Shown here piece by piece: positions 1 to 9,186 of a stretch of DNA of 64,000 nucleotides. A program made the translations under genes and the position numbers. The stretch is taken from the NCBI GenBank assembly GCA_964440345.1, contig CAYTSA010000008.1:1-64000 (forward strand), given 5' to 3'. Within the stretch, counting starts at the first letter, position 1. Every line of letters starts with the position of its first letter. Below the pieces are notes generated by a model, which saw only the letters and a list, made by a program, of their open reading frames with translations, was not told the origin of the DNA and did no database searches. This DNA is from CAYTSA01 sp964440345 (GTDB lineage Bacteria > Desulfobacterota > Desulfovibrionia > Desulfovibrionales > Desulfovibrionaceae).

Positions 1-2363
1 GGGGGCCCACCTTCCGCCACGAACTGTACGAGCCCTACAAGGCGCAGCGCACGGCCACGCCCGAGCCCCTGCTCCTGCAGTTGGAGCCCATACAAGAGAT
101 CGTCCGCACTCTGGGCTACGCCGTGGAGGTCTCCGAAGGCTGCGAGGCTGACGACATGATCGCCTCCATGGCGCACAGGCTGAAATCCGGCCGGCCTGTG
201 GTCATCGTGGGCTCGGACAAGGACTTGAAGCAATGCCTGGACCGTTCCGTATACATGTGGGACCCCATGGCCAAGCAGGAGAAGATCACCAGCCTGGAGG
301 ACTTTCAGGAGGAGACCGGCCTGACTCCGGGCCAGTGGCCTGACTTCCAGGCCCTTATCGGCGACTCCAGCGACAACATACCGGGCGTGCCCGGGGTGGG
401 CCCCAAGACCGCCCAAAAAATATTCGCCCGGCTGCCTAGTCTGGAGGCTATCAAGGACGGTCTGGACGAGCTGACCCCGGCCGAGCGCAAGAAGATAGAG
501 CCCCACGTTGACGACTTGTTCACCTATCGCACATTGACCACCTTGCGCACGGATGATTGCGCGGACATTGGTCTGACGCAGCTTGCCAGAAAGCGGCCCG
601 ATCCGGACGCCGTGGCCGGCTTTCTCAAAGAATACGAATTCCGCTCCCTGCTCAAAGAGTTGCCCGACCTGTTCCCCAAGGCGGCTGACTCAGAGCAACT
701 CTCGCTGCTGGAGCCGGCCCAGGCCAAGGAAACCGCGCCGATTACGGTTATCACATCGCCGGACACGCTGCCGGACCTCCAGGACGCGGACGCGGCGCTC
801 ATACCCATGGACGACGGCCTGCGCCTGGCCGCCGCCGGCAAGGAGTGGCGCTACACGGGCAACGCAGCCCCTCTGGCCGCCGTCCTGGCCGGGGCAAAAG
901 CTGTCTGTACGCCGGACCTAAAAGCATTGCTCGCGGACGGGGAGGCCTGGACTCCTGTTCCCCTGGACCGCTGGTTCGACTTGGGGCTGGCCAGCTACCT
1001 CATCAACCCGGAAGAGCGCGACTATTCCTGGCAGGGCGTCTCCCGCCGGATGGGCCCGGAAGCTAACGCCGGGCAGGAGAACCCAGGCCTGCAGGGCCTG
1101 GAAATCGCCAGCATGCTGCGCAAGCGCCTGGCCGACGCCGAGCTGGAAACGCTGATGGCCGAGCTGGAAACACCCCTGGTCCCGGTGCTGGCGGCCATGG
1201 AAAAACGCGGCGTGCGCATAGACCAGGACGCCTTTGCCAGTTTTCTGAACGAAGTGAACGGCCAGCTTTCTGAAATATCCGACAAAATCTACGCCGCGGC
1301 CGGAGGGCGGTTCAACCTGCGCTCCTCCCAGCAGCTGGCCCAGCTGCTCTTTGAAACCCTGGGCCTCAAGCCGGCCGGCAAAACCCCGGGCGGCGCGGCG
1401 TCCACATCCCAAACCGTGCTGGAGAAGCTGCAGGGCCAGCACGAAATCATCGATTGGATACTTGAATACCGCAAGCTGGAGAAACTGCGCTCCACCTACC
1501 TGGAGCCCCTGCCCAAGATGGCCGGCCAGGAGGGCCGGCTGCGGACCACCTTCAACCAGACGGCCACGGCCACAGGCCGGCTGTCCAGCTCGCACCCGAA
1601 CCTGCAGAACATCCCCATACGCGGACCCCAGGGCGAGCGCATGCGCTCCTGCTTCACCTGCGAGCCCGGCAACAAGCTGGTGGCCGCGGATTACTCGCAA
1701 ATAGAGCTGCGTGTGCTGGCCCACATGTCCGGGGACCCTACCCTGGTGGAGTCCTTTGCCAACAACGAAGACATCCACAGCCGCACCGCGGGCCTGCTCT
1801 TTGAAACGGACAAGGATCACGTAACCCCGGACCAGCGCCGCTCAGCCAAGACCATCAACTTCGGCCTCATTTACGGCATGGGCCCGCAAAAGCTGGCCCA
1901 GGAGCTGCAAATCACTTTGAAAGAAGCCAAAGAATTTATTGCCAAATATTTCGAAAAACTCTCCCGGCTCAAGGAATTCTACGAGGAAGTAGAAGAAAAG
2001 GCCAAGGAGCAGGGCTACGTGACCACCTGGGCCGGGCGGCGGCGGCTGCTGCCAGACCTGCACTCCCGCAACGCCCAGCTGCAGTCCCAAGCCCGACGCC
2101 AGGCCATCAACACAGTCATCCAGGGCAGCGCCGCGGACATCATCAAGATGGCCATGATCAAGGTCCACTCCGACGAGAAGCTGGCCAAACTTTCCGCGCA
2201 GTGCATTCTGCAGGTGCACGATGAATTGCTGCTGGAAACGCCGGCGGACACGGCGGCCCAGGCAGGCGAGCGGTTGCAGGAAATCATGCAGTCTGTCGCC
2301 TCGTTGTCCGTACCCCTATTGGTGGACGTAGGCGCAGGCGATAACTGGGCCCAGGCGCACTGA
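1..2363 (+). CDS. polA: DNA polymerase I, 5' end outside window
   Basis: Pol I fills gaps in excision repair and Okazaki fragment maturation. The frame is open from base 3, and the first visible residues (FRHELYEPYKAQR) belong to the 5'-nuclease domain, so the true start lies to the left. Visible order: 5'-3' nuclease with helix-hairpin-helix (GDSSDNIPGVPGVGPKTA, to about base 660), a reduced 3'-5' exonuclease-like segment (about 720-1080), then the polymerase domain. Motif A (DYSQIELR) begins at 1689, the O-helix motif (RRSAKTINFGLIYG) lies near 1840, and motif C (HDE) is at 2217-2225, so polymerase activity is expected. I see no DxE metal motif in the middle domain, so proofreading is probably absent, as in many Pol I enzymes. 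No operon partner is visible. Confidence 0.97.
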   Translation, partial: GPTFRHELYEPYKAQRTATPEPLLLQLEPIQEIVRTLGYAVEVSEGCEADDMIASMAHRLKSGRPVVIVGSDKDLKQCLDRSVYMWDPMAKQEKITSLEDFQEETGLTPGQWPDFQALIGDSSDNIPGVPGVGPKTAQKIFARLPSLEAIKDGLDELTPAERKKIEPHVDDLFTYRTLTTLRTDDCADIGLTQLARKRPDPDAVAGFLKEYEFRSLLKELPDLFPKAADSEQLSLLEPAQAKETAPITVITSPDTLPDLQDADAALIPMDDGLRLAAAGKEWRYTGNAAPLAAVLAGAKAVCTPDLKALLADGEAWTPVPLDRWFDLGLASYLINPEERDYSWQGVSRRMGPEANAGQENPGLQGLEIASMLRKRLADAELETLMAELETPLVPVLAAMEKRGVRIDQDAFASFLNEVNGQLSEISDKIYAAAGGRFNLRSSQQLAQLLFETLGLKPAGKTPGGAASTSQTVLEKLQGQHEIIDWILEYRKLEKLRSTYLEPLPKMAGQEGRLRTTFNQTATATGRLSSSHPNLQNIPIRGPQGERMRSCFTCEPGNKLVAADYSQIELRVLAHMSGDPTLVESFANNEDIHSRTAGLLFETDKDHVTPDQRRSAKTINFGLIYGMGPQKLAQELQITLKEAKEFIAKYFEKLSRLKEFYEEVEEKAKEQGYVTTWAGRRRLLPDLHSRNAQLQSQARRQAINTVIQGSAADIIKMAMIKVHSDEKLAKLSAQCILQVHDELLLETPADTAAQAGERLQEIMQSVASLSVPLLVDVGAGDNWAQAH

Positions 2364-2375
2364 GCGTCAACTCGG

Positions 2376-2407
2376 GTTGCCCTTATGTTTGCATACATAA
2401 AGGCAAC
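2376..2407. terminator. Stem-loop downstream of polA
   Basis: GTTGCC and TTATGT pair with ACATAA and GGCAAC around a six-base loop, with one C/A mismatch in the stem. It begins 12 bases after the polA stop. No run of T follows, so intrinsic termination is uncertain. It could instead stabilise the mRNA end or lie in the leader of the next gene. Confidence 0.4.
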
Positions 2408-2452
2408 TCCTTGCACTGTCCTTTCTCACAAAACTGAAAAGCAGAATAGTAC

Positions 2453-3652
2453 ATGAAATCACTCTATCTGAAAAAAGGCGAAGACCGGCGCATTCTGGCC
2501 GGGCACCTGTGGATATTTTCCAACGAAGTGGACGCCAAGCGCAGTTCGCTGAAGCAGTTCGAACCCGGCGAGGGTGCGCGGGTATACAGCGCCTCCGGCC
2601 GGCCCCTGGGCGCGGCAACAGTGAATCCCCACGCGCTCATCTGCGCCCGTCTGCATTCCCGGGACCCTGGCCAGGAGCTGGACGCCAATTTGCTGCGCGA
2701 GCGTGTTTCCCAAGCCCTGGACCTGCGCGAGCACCTGTACGGTTCACCGTATTACCGGCTCATCTACAGCGAGGGCGACTCCCTGCCCGGGTTGATCGTG
2801 GACCAGTACGGTGACGTGCTGGCCGTGCAGCTGCTCACTGCAGCCATGGACCGCCGTAGGGACATGGTGCTGGAAGTACTGAATGAGCTGTGCGACGTGG
2901 AATCCATTGTCCTAAAGAACGACGCCCCTGTGCGGGAGCTGGAGGGGCTGGACAGGGTTGTCGAAGCCGGGATTGGCGAAATTCCGGAGACAGTGGACGC
3001 CTTTGAGGGACCGAACCGGTTCATCGTTCCCTTGGCCCGGGGCCAAAAGACCGGTTGGTTCTACGACCAGCGACCGGCCCGAGAAACGTTCTGTCAGGTC
3101 TGCGCCCGGCTGGGATGTACGTTGTCGCAGTCCGTGTCCGCGCTGGACGTGTACAGCTACGCCGGCGGTTTCGCCCTGGCCGCGGCCCGGGCTGGCCTGG
3201 CGGCAACGGCGGTGGACAGCTCCCAGCGCGCCCTGGAGGCCGCCCTGGAAAGCGCGCACGCCAACGACCTGGAGCTGGAGGCCCTGAAAGGCGACGCAGC
3301 CGAGGTCATGCAGGCGCTGCAGCAAGAGGGCCGCATGTTTGCCGCAGTCAGCTTGGACCCGCCAGCTTTTGTAAAACGTTCCAAGGACCTGAAAAAGGGG
3401 CTGGCCGGCTACGCCAAAATCAACCGGCTGGGCCTGGCCCTGGTGGAGTCTGGCGGGGTGCTGCTCTCCAGCTCCTGCTCACAGCACGTTTCCTATCACG
3501 ATCTGCGGTCCACCGTGGCCGCGGCCGCGGCAAAGATGGGACGACGGGTGCAGCTGTTGGCCAGCACCAGCCAGGGTCCGGACCATCCTGCCCACCCCTC
3601 CATGCCCGAAACCAGCTATCTGAAAGGGCTGCTGGTCCGGGTGCTGGACTGA
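2453..3652 (+). CDS. rlmI: RlmI-type class I SAM-dependent rRNA methyltransferase
   Basis: Predicted SAM-dependent RNA cytosine-C5 methyltransferase of the RlmI/YccW family; the E. coli relative acts on 23S rRNA. The 399-residue length is typical. An N-terminal PUA domain (about 1-75, starting MKSLYLKKGEDRRI) is followed by a central RlmI domain and a Rossmann methyltransferase domain. SAM motif I is near residue 230 (LDVYSYAGGFALAAA), motif IV is DPPAF, and the SSCSQ segment carries the conserved catalytic-type cysteine. The ATG at 2453 fits the PUA start, though only a weak ribosome site precedes it. It is a stand-alone gene 89 bases after polA. The RlmI assignment rests on motifs; the exact target nucleotide is inferred. 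Confidence 0.88.
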   Translation: MKSLYLKKGEDRRILAGHLWIFSNEVDAKRSSLKQFEPGEGARVYSASGRPLGAATVNPHALICARLHSRDPGQELDANLLRERVSQALDLREHLYGSPYYRLIYSEGDSLPGLIVDQYGDVLAVQLLTAAMDRRRDMVLEVLNELCDVESIVLKNDAPVRELEGLDRVVEAGIGEIPETVDAFEGPNRFIVPLARGQKTGWFYDQRPARETFCQVCARLGCTLSQSVSALDVYSYAGGFALAAARAGLAATAVDSSQRALEAALESAHANDLELEALKGDAAEVMQALQQEGRMFAAVSLDPPAFVKRSKDLKKGLAGYAKINRLGLALVESGGVLLSSSCSQHVSYHDLRSTVAAAAAKMGRRVQLLASTSQGPDHPAHPSMPETSYLKGLLVRVLD

Positions 3653-3746
3653 GCTATGGCAGTGCCGCCTCAAACGCGCTCAACCCTTGCGAAGCAGCCC
3701 GGTTCCATGCATAGTCAGTGTGCAATTCGCCACAAGGAGCAACACC

Positions 3747-4136
3747 ATGTCTGAAGACAAGGATTTTAAAGTAACGAACCACAGACCAGATGTTGACGGC
3801 CAAGGCACGCAACCGTGCGGTGGCGGCGGCCACAAGCAGGAGCAAGCGGCCCAGGCCGCAGAACAGGCGGCCGCAAGCGTTTCAGGCCTGTACCCCAAGG
3901 TGACCTTTTCCACCTTCATCCTGTCCATGAGCTCTTCCTGTCTGGTGCATCTGGGCGAAGTGCCGGAGCCTGAAACCGGCCGCTACAACGAGGACGTGGC
4001 CCTGGCCAAGCACACCATAGATATTCTGTCCATGCTCAAGGACAAAACTTGCAAGTGCCTTGACGCGGATGAATGCCGGCTGCTGGACGGCGTGCTCTAC
4101 GATCTGCGCATGAAATTCGTGATGAAGCAGAAATGA
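3747..4136 (+). CDS. DUF1844 domain protein
   Basis: 129 residues of unknown function. The C-terminal 85 residues (FSTFILSMSSSCLVHLGEVP, then ALAKHTIDILSMLKDKTCKC) match the DUF1844 pattern, a small helical family common in deltaproteobacteria. The N-terminus is polar and low in complexity, with a GGGG stretch and many A and Q residues. I chose the ATG at 3747 because AAGGAG lies seven bases upstream; an in-frame start 60 bases earlier has no such site and adds unconserved residues. The stop overlaps a possible argC ATG by an ATGA junction, so the two are probably co-transcribed. Confidence 0.85.
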   Translation: MSEDKDFKVTNHRPDVDGQGTQPCGGGGHKQEQAAQAAEQAAASVSGLYPKVTFSTFILSMSSSCLVHLGEVPEPETGRYNEDVALAKHTIDILSMLKDKTCKCLDADECRLLDGVLYDLRMKFVMKQK

Positions 4137-4147
4137 CGGAGACTGCC

Positions 4148-5200
4148 ATGAGCGCTATTCCCGTGGGGCTGGTGGGCGTGACCGGCTACGCCGGCATGGA
4201 GCTGGCCCGGCTGCTGGCCGTGCATCCTTCGTTTGTGCTGGCCCGGGCCACGTCCCGGTCTGAAGCCGGCCTGAAGCTGGCTGAGCTGTACCCCTTCATG
4301 CAGGGGCTGGACATGGCGGACCTGGAAATTACCCAGCCAGACCCGAGCGACCTGGCCAAAGCCTGCGAGGTGGTCTTTCTGGCCGTGCCTCACGGCGCAG
4401 CCATGGACGCCGCGGCCGAGCTGCAGGCCAAAGGCGTGAAGGTTGTGGACCTGTCCGCGGATTTTCGGCTGCGCGACCCAGAAGTCTATGCCCAGTGGTA
4501 CGGGCTGGACCATCGCCACCCGGCCATGATCGACGACGCTGTGTACGGCCTGATTGAACTCTATCGGGAACAGATAGCCGGGGCGCAGCTCATAGCCAAC
4601 CCCGGGTGCTACCCCACCTGCGCCATCCTGGCCCTGCACCCGGCCCTGCAGGCAGGGCTTGTTGAAACCCGCGGCATAGTGGTGGACGCCAAATCCGGGA
4701 CCTCCGGCGCAGGCCGCAAAGCCAGCGTGGGGACGCTGTTTTGCGAGGTGCACGACACATTCCGCGCCTATAACCTGGGCAAACACCGGCACACGCCGGA
4801 AATTGAGCAGGAGCTTTCCCGGGCTGCCGGGGAGGACATGCGCATATCCTTCAACACTCACCTGCTGCCCATCGATCGAGGCATTCTTTCCACCATATAT
4901 ACGCAGCTGCAGGACAACGTGGACATGGCGCGTGTCCGGCAGGCGTACCAAGCCGCCTACGCCGGAGAAGGCTGGGTGCGGCTGCTGCCCGAGGGCAAGC
5001 TGCCGGAGACGCGTTTCGTGCGGGGGACCATGTTTTGCGACATTGGCCTGGTGCATGACCCGCGCACCAACCGGCTGCTCATCGTAGCGGCCATCGACAA
5101 CCTGTGCCGCGGCGCCTCTGGCCAGGCCTTGGCCTGCGCCAATCTCATGTGCGGGCTGGAGGAGTCCCAGGGACTGCGCCTGCCCCCGCTCACACCATAA
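4148..5200 (+). CDS. argC: N-acetyl-gamma-glutamyl-phosphate reductase
   Basis: Third step of arginine synthesis: NADPH-dependent reduction of N-acetylglutamyl phosphate to the semialdehyde, in the cytosol. The nucleotide-binding start GVTGYAGMELARLL, the catalytic cysteine in NPGCYPTCAIL, SGTSGAGRKA, and HRHTPEIEQEL are all present. At 350 residues it is full length. The ATG at 4148 has GGAG at the right distance; an ATG at 4133 overlapping the DUF1844 stop has a poorer site. No other arg genes are in the window. Arginine is also the substrate of the decarboxylase near 19.5 kb. Confidence 0.96.
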   Translation: MSAIPVGLVGVTGYAGMELARLLAVHPSFVLARATSRSEAGLKLAELYPFMQGLDMADLEITQPDPSDLAKACEVVFLAVPHGAAMDAAAELQAKGVKVVDLSADFRLRDPEVYAQWYGLDHRHPAMIDDAVYGLIELYREQIAGAQLIANPGCYPTCAILALHPALQAGLVETRGIVVDAKSGTSGAGRKASVGTLFCEVHDTFRAYNLGKHRHTPEIEQELSRAAGEDMRISFNTHLLPIDRGILSTIYTQLQDNVDMARVRQAYQAAYAGEGWVRLLPEGKLPETRFVRGTMFCDIGLVHDPRTNRLLIVAAIDNLCRGASGQALACANLMCGLEESQGLRLPPLTP

Positions 5201-5225
5201 GGCCGAAGCCTCACTGAGTGTTGCG

Positions 5226-5288
5226 ATGACTTTCGTTGCGAGTTTGAAGAATACTCGCAGCAGACAGTTGGTTAAAAAAACAGGCCCT
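5226..5288 (+). repeat. Decayed copy of repeat family A
   Basis: The stretch ACTTTCGTTGCGAGTTTGA and the following 20 bases match the left third of the 179-bp repeats at 26124 and 52996. The copy then jumps to the terminal AGGCCCT, so the middle is missing. It lies between the convergent argC and the PaaK-like gene, and its end contains the TAG stop of the latter. Confidence 0.6.
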
Positions 5289-6576
5289 AGTCCCCGTACC
5301 GCTCGTCCACCACACGCTTGGTCTTGCCAAACGAGCGGGGCAAGGCGCCCGGGTCCGTGAACTCCACCTCTGGCCGGGCCATGAGCGATTTCTGCAGCGC
5401 CCCGGCCACGGCTTTGGCCAAGTCCGCGTCCATGCCGCTGCTCACGTCGGGTTTGCGCTCCACCTTCAGGCTCATGAAATCCTTGCCGTCCTTGCGGCGC
5501 AGGGTGATCTGATACTCGGAGCTGGCCTCGGGAAAGCGCTCTAGAACTTCGGCTATCTGGCCGGGGTAGATGTTCACCCCGCGGTAGATGATCATGTCGT
5601 CGGAGCGGCCCAGTATCTTGTCGTGCCGGGGCATGCACGCCCCGCAATCGCACTGGCCAGGCAACAGCCGGGTCAGGTCCCGGGTGCGGTAGCGGATAAG
5701 GGGCGCGGCCTCCTTACACAAGGTGGTCACCACCATCTCGCCCACTTCGCCGGGCGCCACGGGCTGCAACGTGTCCGGGTTCACGATTTCAAGGATGTAA
5801 TAGTCCGCCCAGTAGTGTATGCCGGCGTGCGCCCGGCACTCCAACCCGGCGCCAGGGCCATAGAGTTCGGTCATGCCGGTGATGTCGAAACTGTCCTCCA
5901 GGCCCAGGCGCTGCTCGAAATTGCGGCGCATCTTGGGGCTGTGGGTCTCCGCGCCAAAGATGCAGCGTTTCAGCTGCACCCTGTCGTGCAGGTTGTGCTT
6001 TTCTACTTCTTCGGCCATGAGCAAGGCCATGGACGCTGTGGAGCAGAGGACTGTTGCCCCCAGGTCGGTGAGAATCTGCAGCTGTATCTCCAGGTTGCCC
6101 GGCCCCAGGGGCAAGGCCATGGCCCCGAAATGCTCGCAGCCCAGTTGGAAGCCGGCCCCGGCCGTCCACAGCCCGTAGCCTACGGCTATCTGCACCCGGT
6201 CCAGCTGGGTCAGGCCGGCCAGCTCGTAGCAGCGGGCGAACATCTCTTTCCATACGTCGATGTCTTTCTGAGTGTAAGCGAGGATTTTCCTCTTGCCCGT
6301 GGTGCCGGAGGAGGCGTGGATGCGCACTACCTGCTCCTGCGGTACTGAGAGCAAAGGAAAGGGGTAGCCTTCCCGCAAATCTTCCACTGTGGTAAAGGGC
6401 AGGCCTGTCAGCTGGTCCAGAGAATCGACTCCCTTGGGGTCCACCCCGGCGGCGTCCAGCTTGCGGCGGTAGGCGTCGCAGTGTGCGTAGGCGTGGGCCA
6501 CTGTCCAGCGCAGGCCGTCCAGTTGTTTTCTGGCTATCTGTTCCTCATTCAGTTCTGGTATGAATCGCGGCTGCAT
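5287..6576 (-). CDS. Phenylacetate-CoA ligase family protein (PaaK-like AMP-forming)
   Basis: Adenylate-forming enzyme of about 429 residues, predicted to activate an aryl or other carboxylic acid to its CoA thioester with ATP. The adenylation P-loop HASSGTTGKRKILAYT, the GMTELYGPG segment, YRTRDLTRLLPG and a C-terminal subdomain (GRSDDMIIYRGVNIYPGQIAE) follow the PaaK pattern. PaaK-like proteins are frequent in sulfate reducers, often without a phenylacetate pathway, so the true substrate is unknown. I chose ATG 6576 (MQPRFIPELNEEQ); a TTG nine codons upstream is in frame but less likely. Convergent with argC, with no metabolic partner adjacent. Confidence 0.88.
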   Translation of the reverse strand: MQPRFIPELNEEQIARKQLDGLRWTVAHAYAHCDAYRRKLDAAGVDPKGVDSLDQLTGLPFTTVEDLREGYPFPLLSVPQEQVVRIHASSGTTGKRKILAYTQKDIDVWKEMFARCYELAGLTQLDRVQIAVGYGLWTAGAGFQLGCEHFGAMALPLGPGNLEIQLQILTDLGATVLCSTASMALLMAEEVEKHNLHDRVQLKRCIFGAETHSPKMRRNFEQRLGLEDSFDITGMTELYGPGAGLECRAHAGIHYWADYYILEIVNPDTLQPVAPGEVGEMVVTTLCKEAAPLIRYRTRDLTRLLPGQCDCGACMPRHDKILGRSDDMIIYRGVNIYPGQIAEVLERFPEASSEYQITLRRKDGKDFMSLKVERKPDVSSGMDADLAKAVAGALQKSLMARPEVEFTDPGALPRSFGKTKRVVDERYGD

Positions 6577-6744
6577 GGAAATCTCGCTTGTTCCCTGTTG
6601 CAATATTTATTACCTTTAGCGCATGCGGCGCAGCCCAAGAGAGACCGGCCCGCTGCAATGAAATATCTTCTAGCACGAAACTGCCTGCGGGAAAAGGGAA
6701 ACCCCGCCGGCAGGCAGGCTGATTAAAGCCAAAGGAGAATACGC

Positions 6745-8013
6745 ATGCGCATGCTGATAATCGGTTCCGGCGGCCGGGAACACGCCATGGCCTGGAAACT
6801 GAAGCAGTCCCCCCTGGTGAACAAGCTCATCATTGCCCCGGGCAACGGCGGCACGGCCATTTTGGGTGAAAACGTCAATGTAGACGCTGACGACCTGCCG
6901 GGCATTGTCTCCCTGTGCAAAGAACGCAACATAGACATGGTGGTCGCTGGGCCAGAGCTGCCCCTGGTTCTGGGACTGAAAGACGCCCTGGAGCGCGAAG
7001 GCGTTATGTGCTTCGGGCCCAGCGCCTTTTGCGCCCAGCTGGAGGGCTCTAAAGCCTTTGCCAAGCGCACCATGCGCGCCGCCGGCGCGCCAACCGCAGC
7101 GTTCGAAGTTTTTGACGACTACGACCAGGCCAAAGACTACCTGCAAAGCCGCACCGCGCCCATAGTGGTCAAGGCAGACGGCCTGGCCGCAGGCAAAGGC
7201 GTTATCGTGGCCAAGACCATGGACGAGGCCATGCGCGCCCTGGAAGACATCATGGTCCGCAAGGTCTTCGGCTCCGCCGGCAACCACGTGGTCATAGAGG
7301 AAGCCCTGACCGGCCAGGAGGCCTCGTTCATGGCCTTTTGCGACGGAACCCACGTCGTTCCCCTGCCATCGTCGCAGGACCATAAACCCATAGGCGAAGG
7401 CGACACCGGGCCCAACACCGGAGGCATGGGAGCCTATTCGCCCGCTCCCATTCTGCCTGAATCCCGCTACCAGGAAATGGCCGACATGGTCATTGCGCCC
7501 ATCACCCGGTTCATGGCCTCCCGGGAAGCGCCCTTCGTGGGCATGCTCTACGCCGGGCTGATGATCGACGGCGACGACATACATGTGCTCGAATACAACG
7601 TGCGCTTCGGCGATCCTGAATGTCAGCCTCTGCTCAGCCGGTTGGACACGGACCTGGCTGAGATCATGCTCGCCTGCTGCCAGGGCCGGCTGCACGAAAT
7701 AGACATAAAATGGAAACCGGAGACCGCCATTTGCGTGGTCATGGCTGCTGAAGGCTACCCGGCCAGCTATCCCAAAGGCATGGAAATCACCGGTCTGGAC
7801 GAGGCTGAAGAACTTGACGGCGTTACCGTGTTCCACGCCGGCACAAAGCTGGACCAGGGCAAAATCACCGCCGCCGGCGGCCGGGTGCTGGGCGTCACAT
7901 CACTGGGCAAGGACCTGGCTGCCGCCCAAAAGACCGCTTACGCCGCCGTGGACAGAATACACTTTGACAACAGCTACGTCCGCCGGGACATTGGCGCCAA
8001 GGGACTGGCGTAA
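6745..8013 (+). CDS. purD: Phosphoribosylamine-glycine ligase
   Basis: GAR synthetase: joins glycine to 5-phosphoribosylamine with ATP in purine synthesis. The start MRMLIIGSGGREHAMAWKL is diagnostic, and the ATP-grasp core follows (VVKADGLAAGKGVIVA, GPNTGGMGAYSPAP, EYNVRFGDPECQ). The 422 residues match the family length. A clear ribosome site (AAAGGAG) precedes ATG 6745. It is divergent from the PaaK-like gene and has no pur neighbour here. Confidence 0.97.
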   Translation: MRMLIIGSGGREHAMAWKLKQSPLVNKLIIAPGNGGTAILGENVNVDADDLPGIVSLCKERNIDMVVAGPELPLVLGLKDALEREGVMCFGPSAFCAQLEGSKAFAKRTMRAAGAPTAAFEVFDDYDQAKDYLQSRTAPIVVKADGLAAGKGVIVAKTMDEAMRALEDIMVRKVFGSAGNHVVIEEALTGQEASFMAFCDGTHVVPLPSSQDHKPIGEGDTGPNTGGMGAYSPAPILPESRYQEMADMVIAPITRFMASREAPFVGMLYAGLMIDGDDIHVLEYNVRFGDPECQPLLSRLDTDLAEIMLACCQGRLHEIDIKWKPETAICVVMAAEGYPASYPKGMEITGLDEAEELDGVTVFHAGTKLDQGKITAAGGRVLGVTSLGKDLAAAQKTAYAAVDRIHFDNSYVRRDIGAKGLA

Positions 8014-8035
8014 GGGCTGAATCGAAAACAGCCGG

Positions 8036-8065
8036 GAGGGGAAACTCGTTACTGAGTTTTCCCTC
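8036..8065. terminator. Hairpin between convergent genes
   Basis: GAGGGGAAACTC and GAGTTTTCCCTC form a 12-base stem (one G-T wobble) around the loop GTTACT. It sits between the ends of purD and the flavoprotein gene, where a bidirectional terminator is expected. Neither side has a long T run, so it may need help from Rho. Confidence 0.6.
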
Positions 8066-8079
8066 TCACGCTCTACCTT

Positions 8080-9186
8080 TCAAGCAGAGCTGCCCATTGT
8101 GCGCATAAAACGCCGGTCGATCCAATCTTTCAGCTTCATGGCCAGGACACTGCGAAACACGAAGGGCGGCCGGAAAAGCAGTCCGGTTCCGTCGCCCAGG
8201 TTGATGATAAGCATAAACTTCTGTACCGGCTTGAAAATCCGCAGAGGCTCGCCCAGGGCCCGGGCCGGGACGTTATGCAGTAGAATTGCGGCTTGCTTCA
8301 CAGCGTGCACGCCCACCTTTTCCAGGGGCTGCGGCTGAAAGTCGATGCAGTCCCCGCCGCCAAAGATATCCGGCCATGCTACGCTCTGCAGACAGCCATT
8401 GACCAGCAGCCCGCCCGCGCCGCCCACGGGCAGGCCCGAGTCAGCAATGAACGGCGAAGGCCGGGCTCCTATGGCCAGCAGGGCAAGATCGTATCCGGAC
8501 TCTGTTCCCGCTTCGCTACGGGCGACGCCCTCGTCCAGCGACTCCACCCGCTCGCCCTCGACCAGGGCCACGCCGTGTTCCTGAAGAGATCGTCGCACCA
8601 GAAGCCTGGCTTTGTCTGAAAATCTGTCCAGCAGCGTTCTGCCGGCGTAGAGCGTCACCCGCGGAGTTCCGCCGCACAGGCGAATCCAGCGCGCTACGTT
8701 GCCGGCTGTCTCCACCCCGGCGGCGCCGCCGCCAGCCACGGCTACGCGGACCTCTCCCTGCGCCGCCAGCTTTTCCAGCCGTTCCCTGGCCAACGCCAGG
8801 TTTTCAATAGGCTTTACCGGCAGAACGTCTTGCCTGCCCCCGGCCTGCAGCGGGTCTGGGACCACACTGCCCACATTAATGGAGAGCACGTCGTACGGCA
8901 GAGTCCGGCCTGACCCTGTGCCTACAGTTTTTGCGTGCGGGTCAATGGAAACCACCCGGTCCTGAATGAATTCCCCGCCCCCGGATTCCGTCATACGCTG
9001 CACAGGAAACCGCAAGTCGTCCGGCTCGTAAAAGCCTCCCAGCATGCCTGGCCCCATGCCGGAATAGGCGTGGGTAGGCTCCGGCCCGACGACAACCACG
9101 CTGCAGCCGTGTCGACGCAGGCTACGCAAAGATTTGACGAGGGCCAGATGGGCGTGGCCGCCTCCAGCCAGAACGATGCGCTTCAC
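8080..9186 (-). CDS. FAD/NAD(P)-dependent oxidoreductase, SelD-associated (GGGHAH) type
   Basis: A 368-residue flavoprotein of the pyridine nucleotide-disulfide oxidoreductase superfamily. The start MKRIVLAGGGHAHLALVKSL resembles the NDH-like domain fused to selenophosphate synthase in some organisms (the TIGR03169-type group). A second dinucleotide fold is at about 150 (VAVAGGGAAGVETAGN), and the FAD-binding segment IFGGGDCIDF is near 285. No redox-active CxxC pair is seen, so it is not a classical disulfide reductase; quinone or another small acceptor is plausible. Its start overlaps the stop of the next minus-strand frame's gene pair in an ATGA junction (bases 9183-9186), so it is translated after the DUF2064 gene. 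Biological role unknown. Confidence 0.8.
   Translation of the reverse strand: MKRIVLAGGGHAHLALVKSLRSLRRHGCSVVVVGPEPTHAYSGMGPGMLGGFYEPDDLRFPVQRMTESGGGEFIQDRVVSIDPHAKTVGTGSGRTLPYDVLSINVGSVVPDPLQAGGRQDVLPVKPIENLALARERLEKLAAQGEVRVAVAGGGAAGVETAGNVARWIRLCGGTPRVTLYAGRTLLDRFSDKARLLVRRSLQEHGVALVEGERVESLDEGVARSEAGTESGYDLALLAIGARPSPFIADSGLPVGGAGGLLVNGCLQSVAWPDIFGGGDCIDFQPQPLEKVGVHAVKQAAILLHNVPARALGEPLRIFKPVQKFMLIINLGDGTGLLFRPPFVFRSVLAMKLKDWIDRRFMRTMGSSA

Noticed and set aside
918..1820. A 300-codon minus-strand frame inside polA
   Set aside because: It runs through the polymerase domain and is simply the complement of conserved codons.
4097..5653. A 518-codon open frame on the minus strand across argC and the next gene
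   Set aside because: It is antisense to argC, whose motifs are complete, and shows no domain; high G+C makes such long shadows common here.
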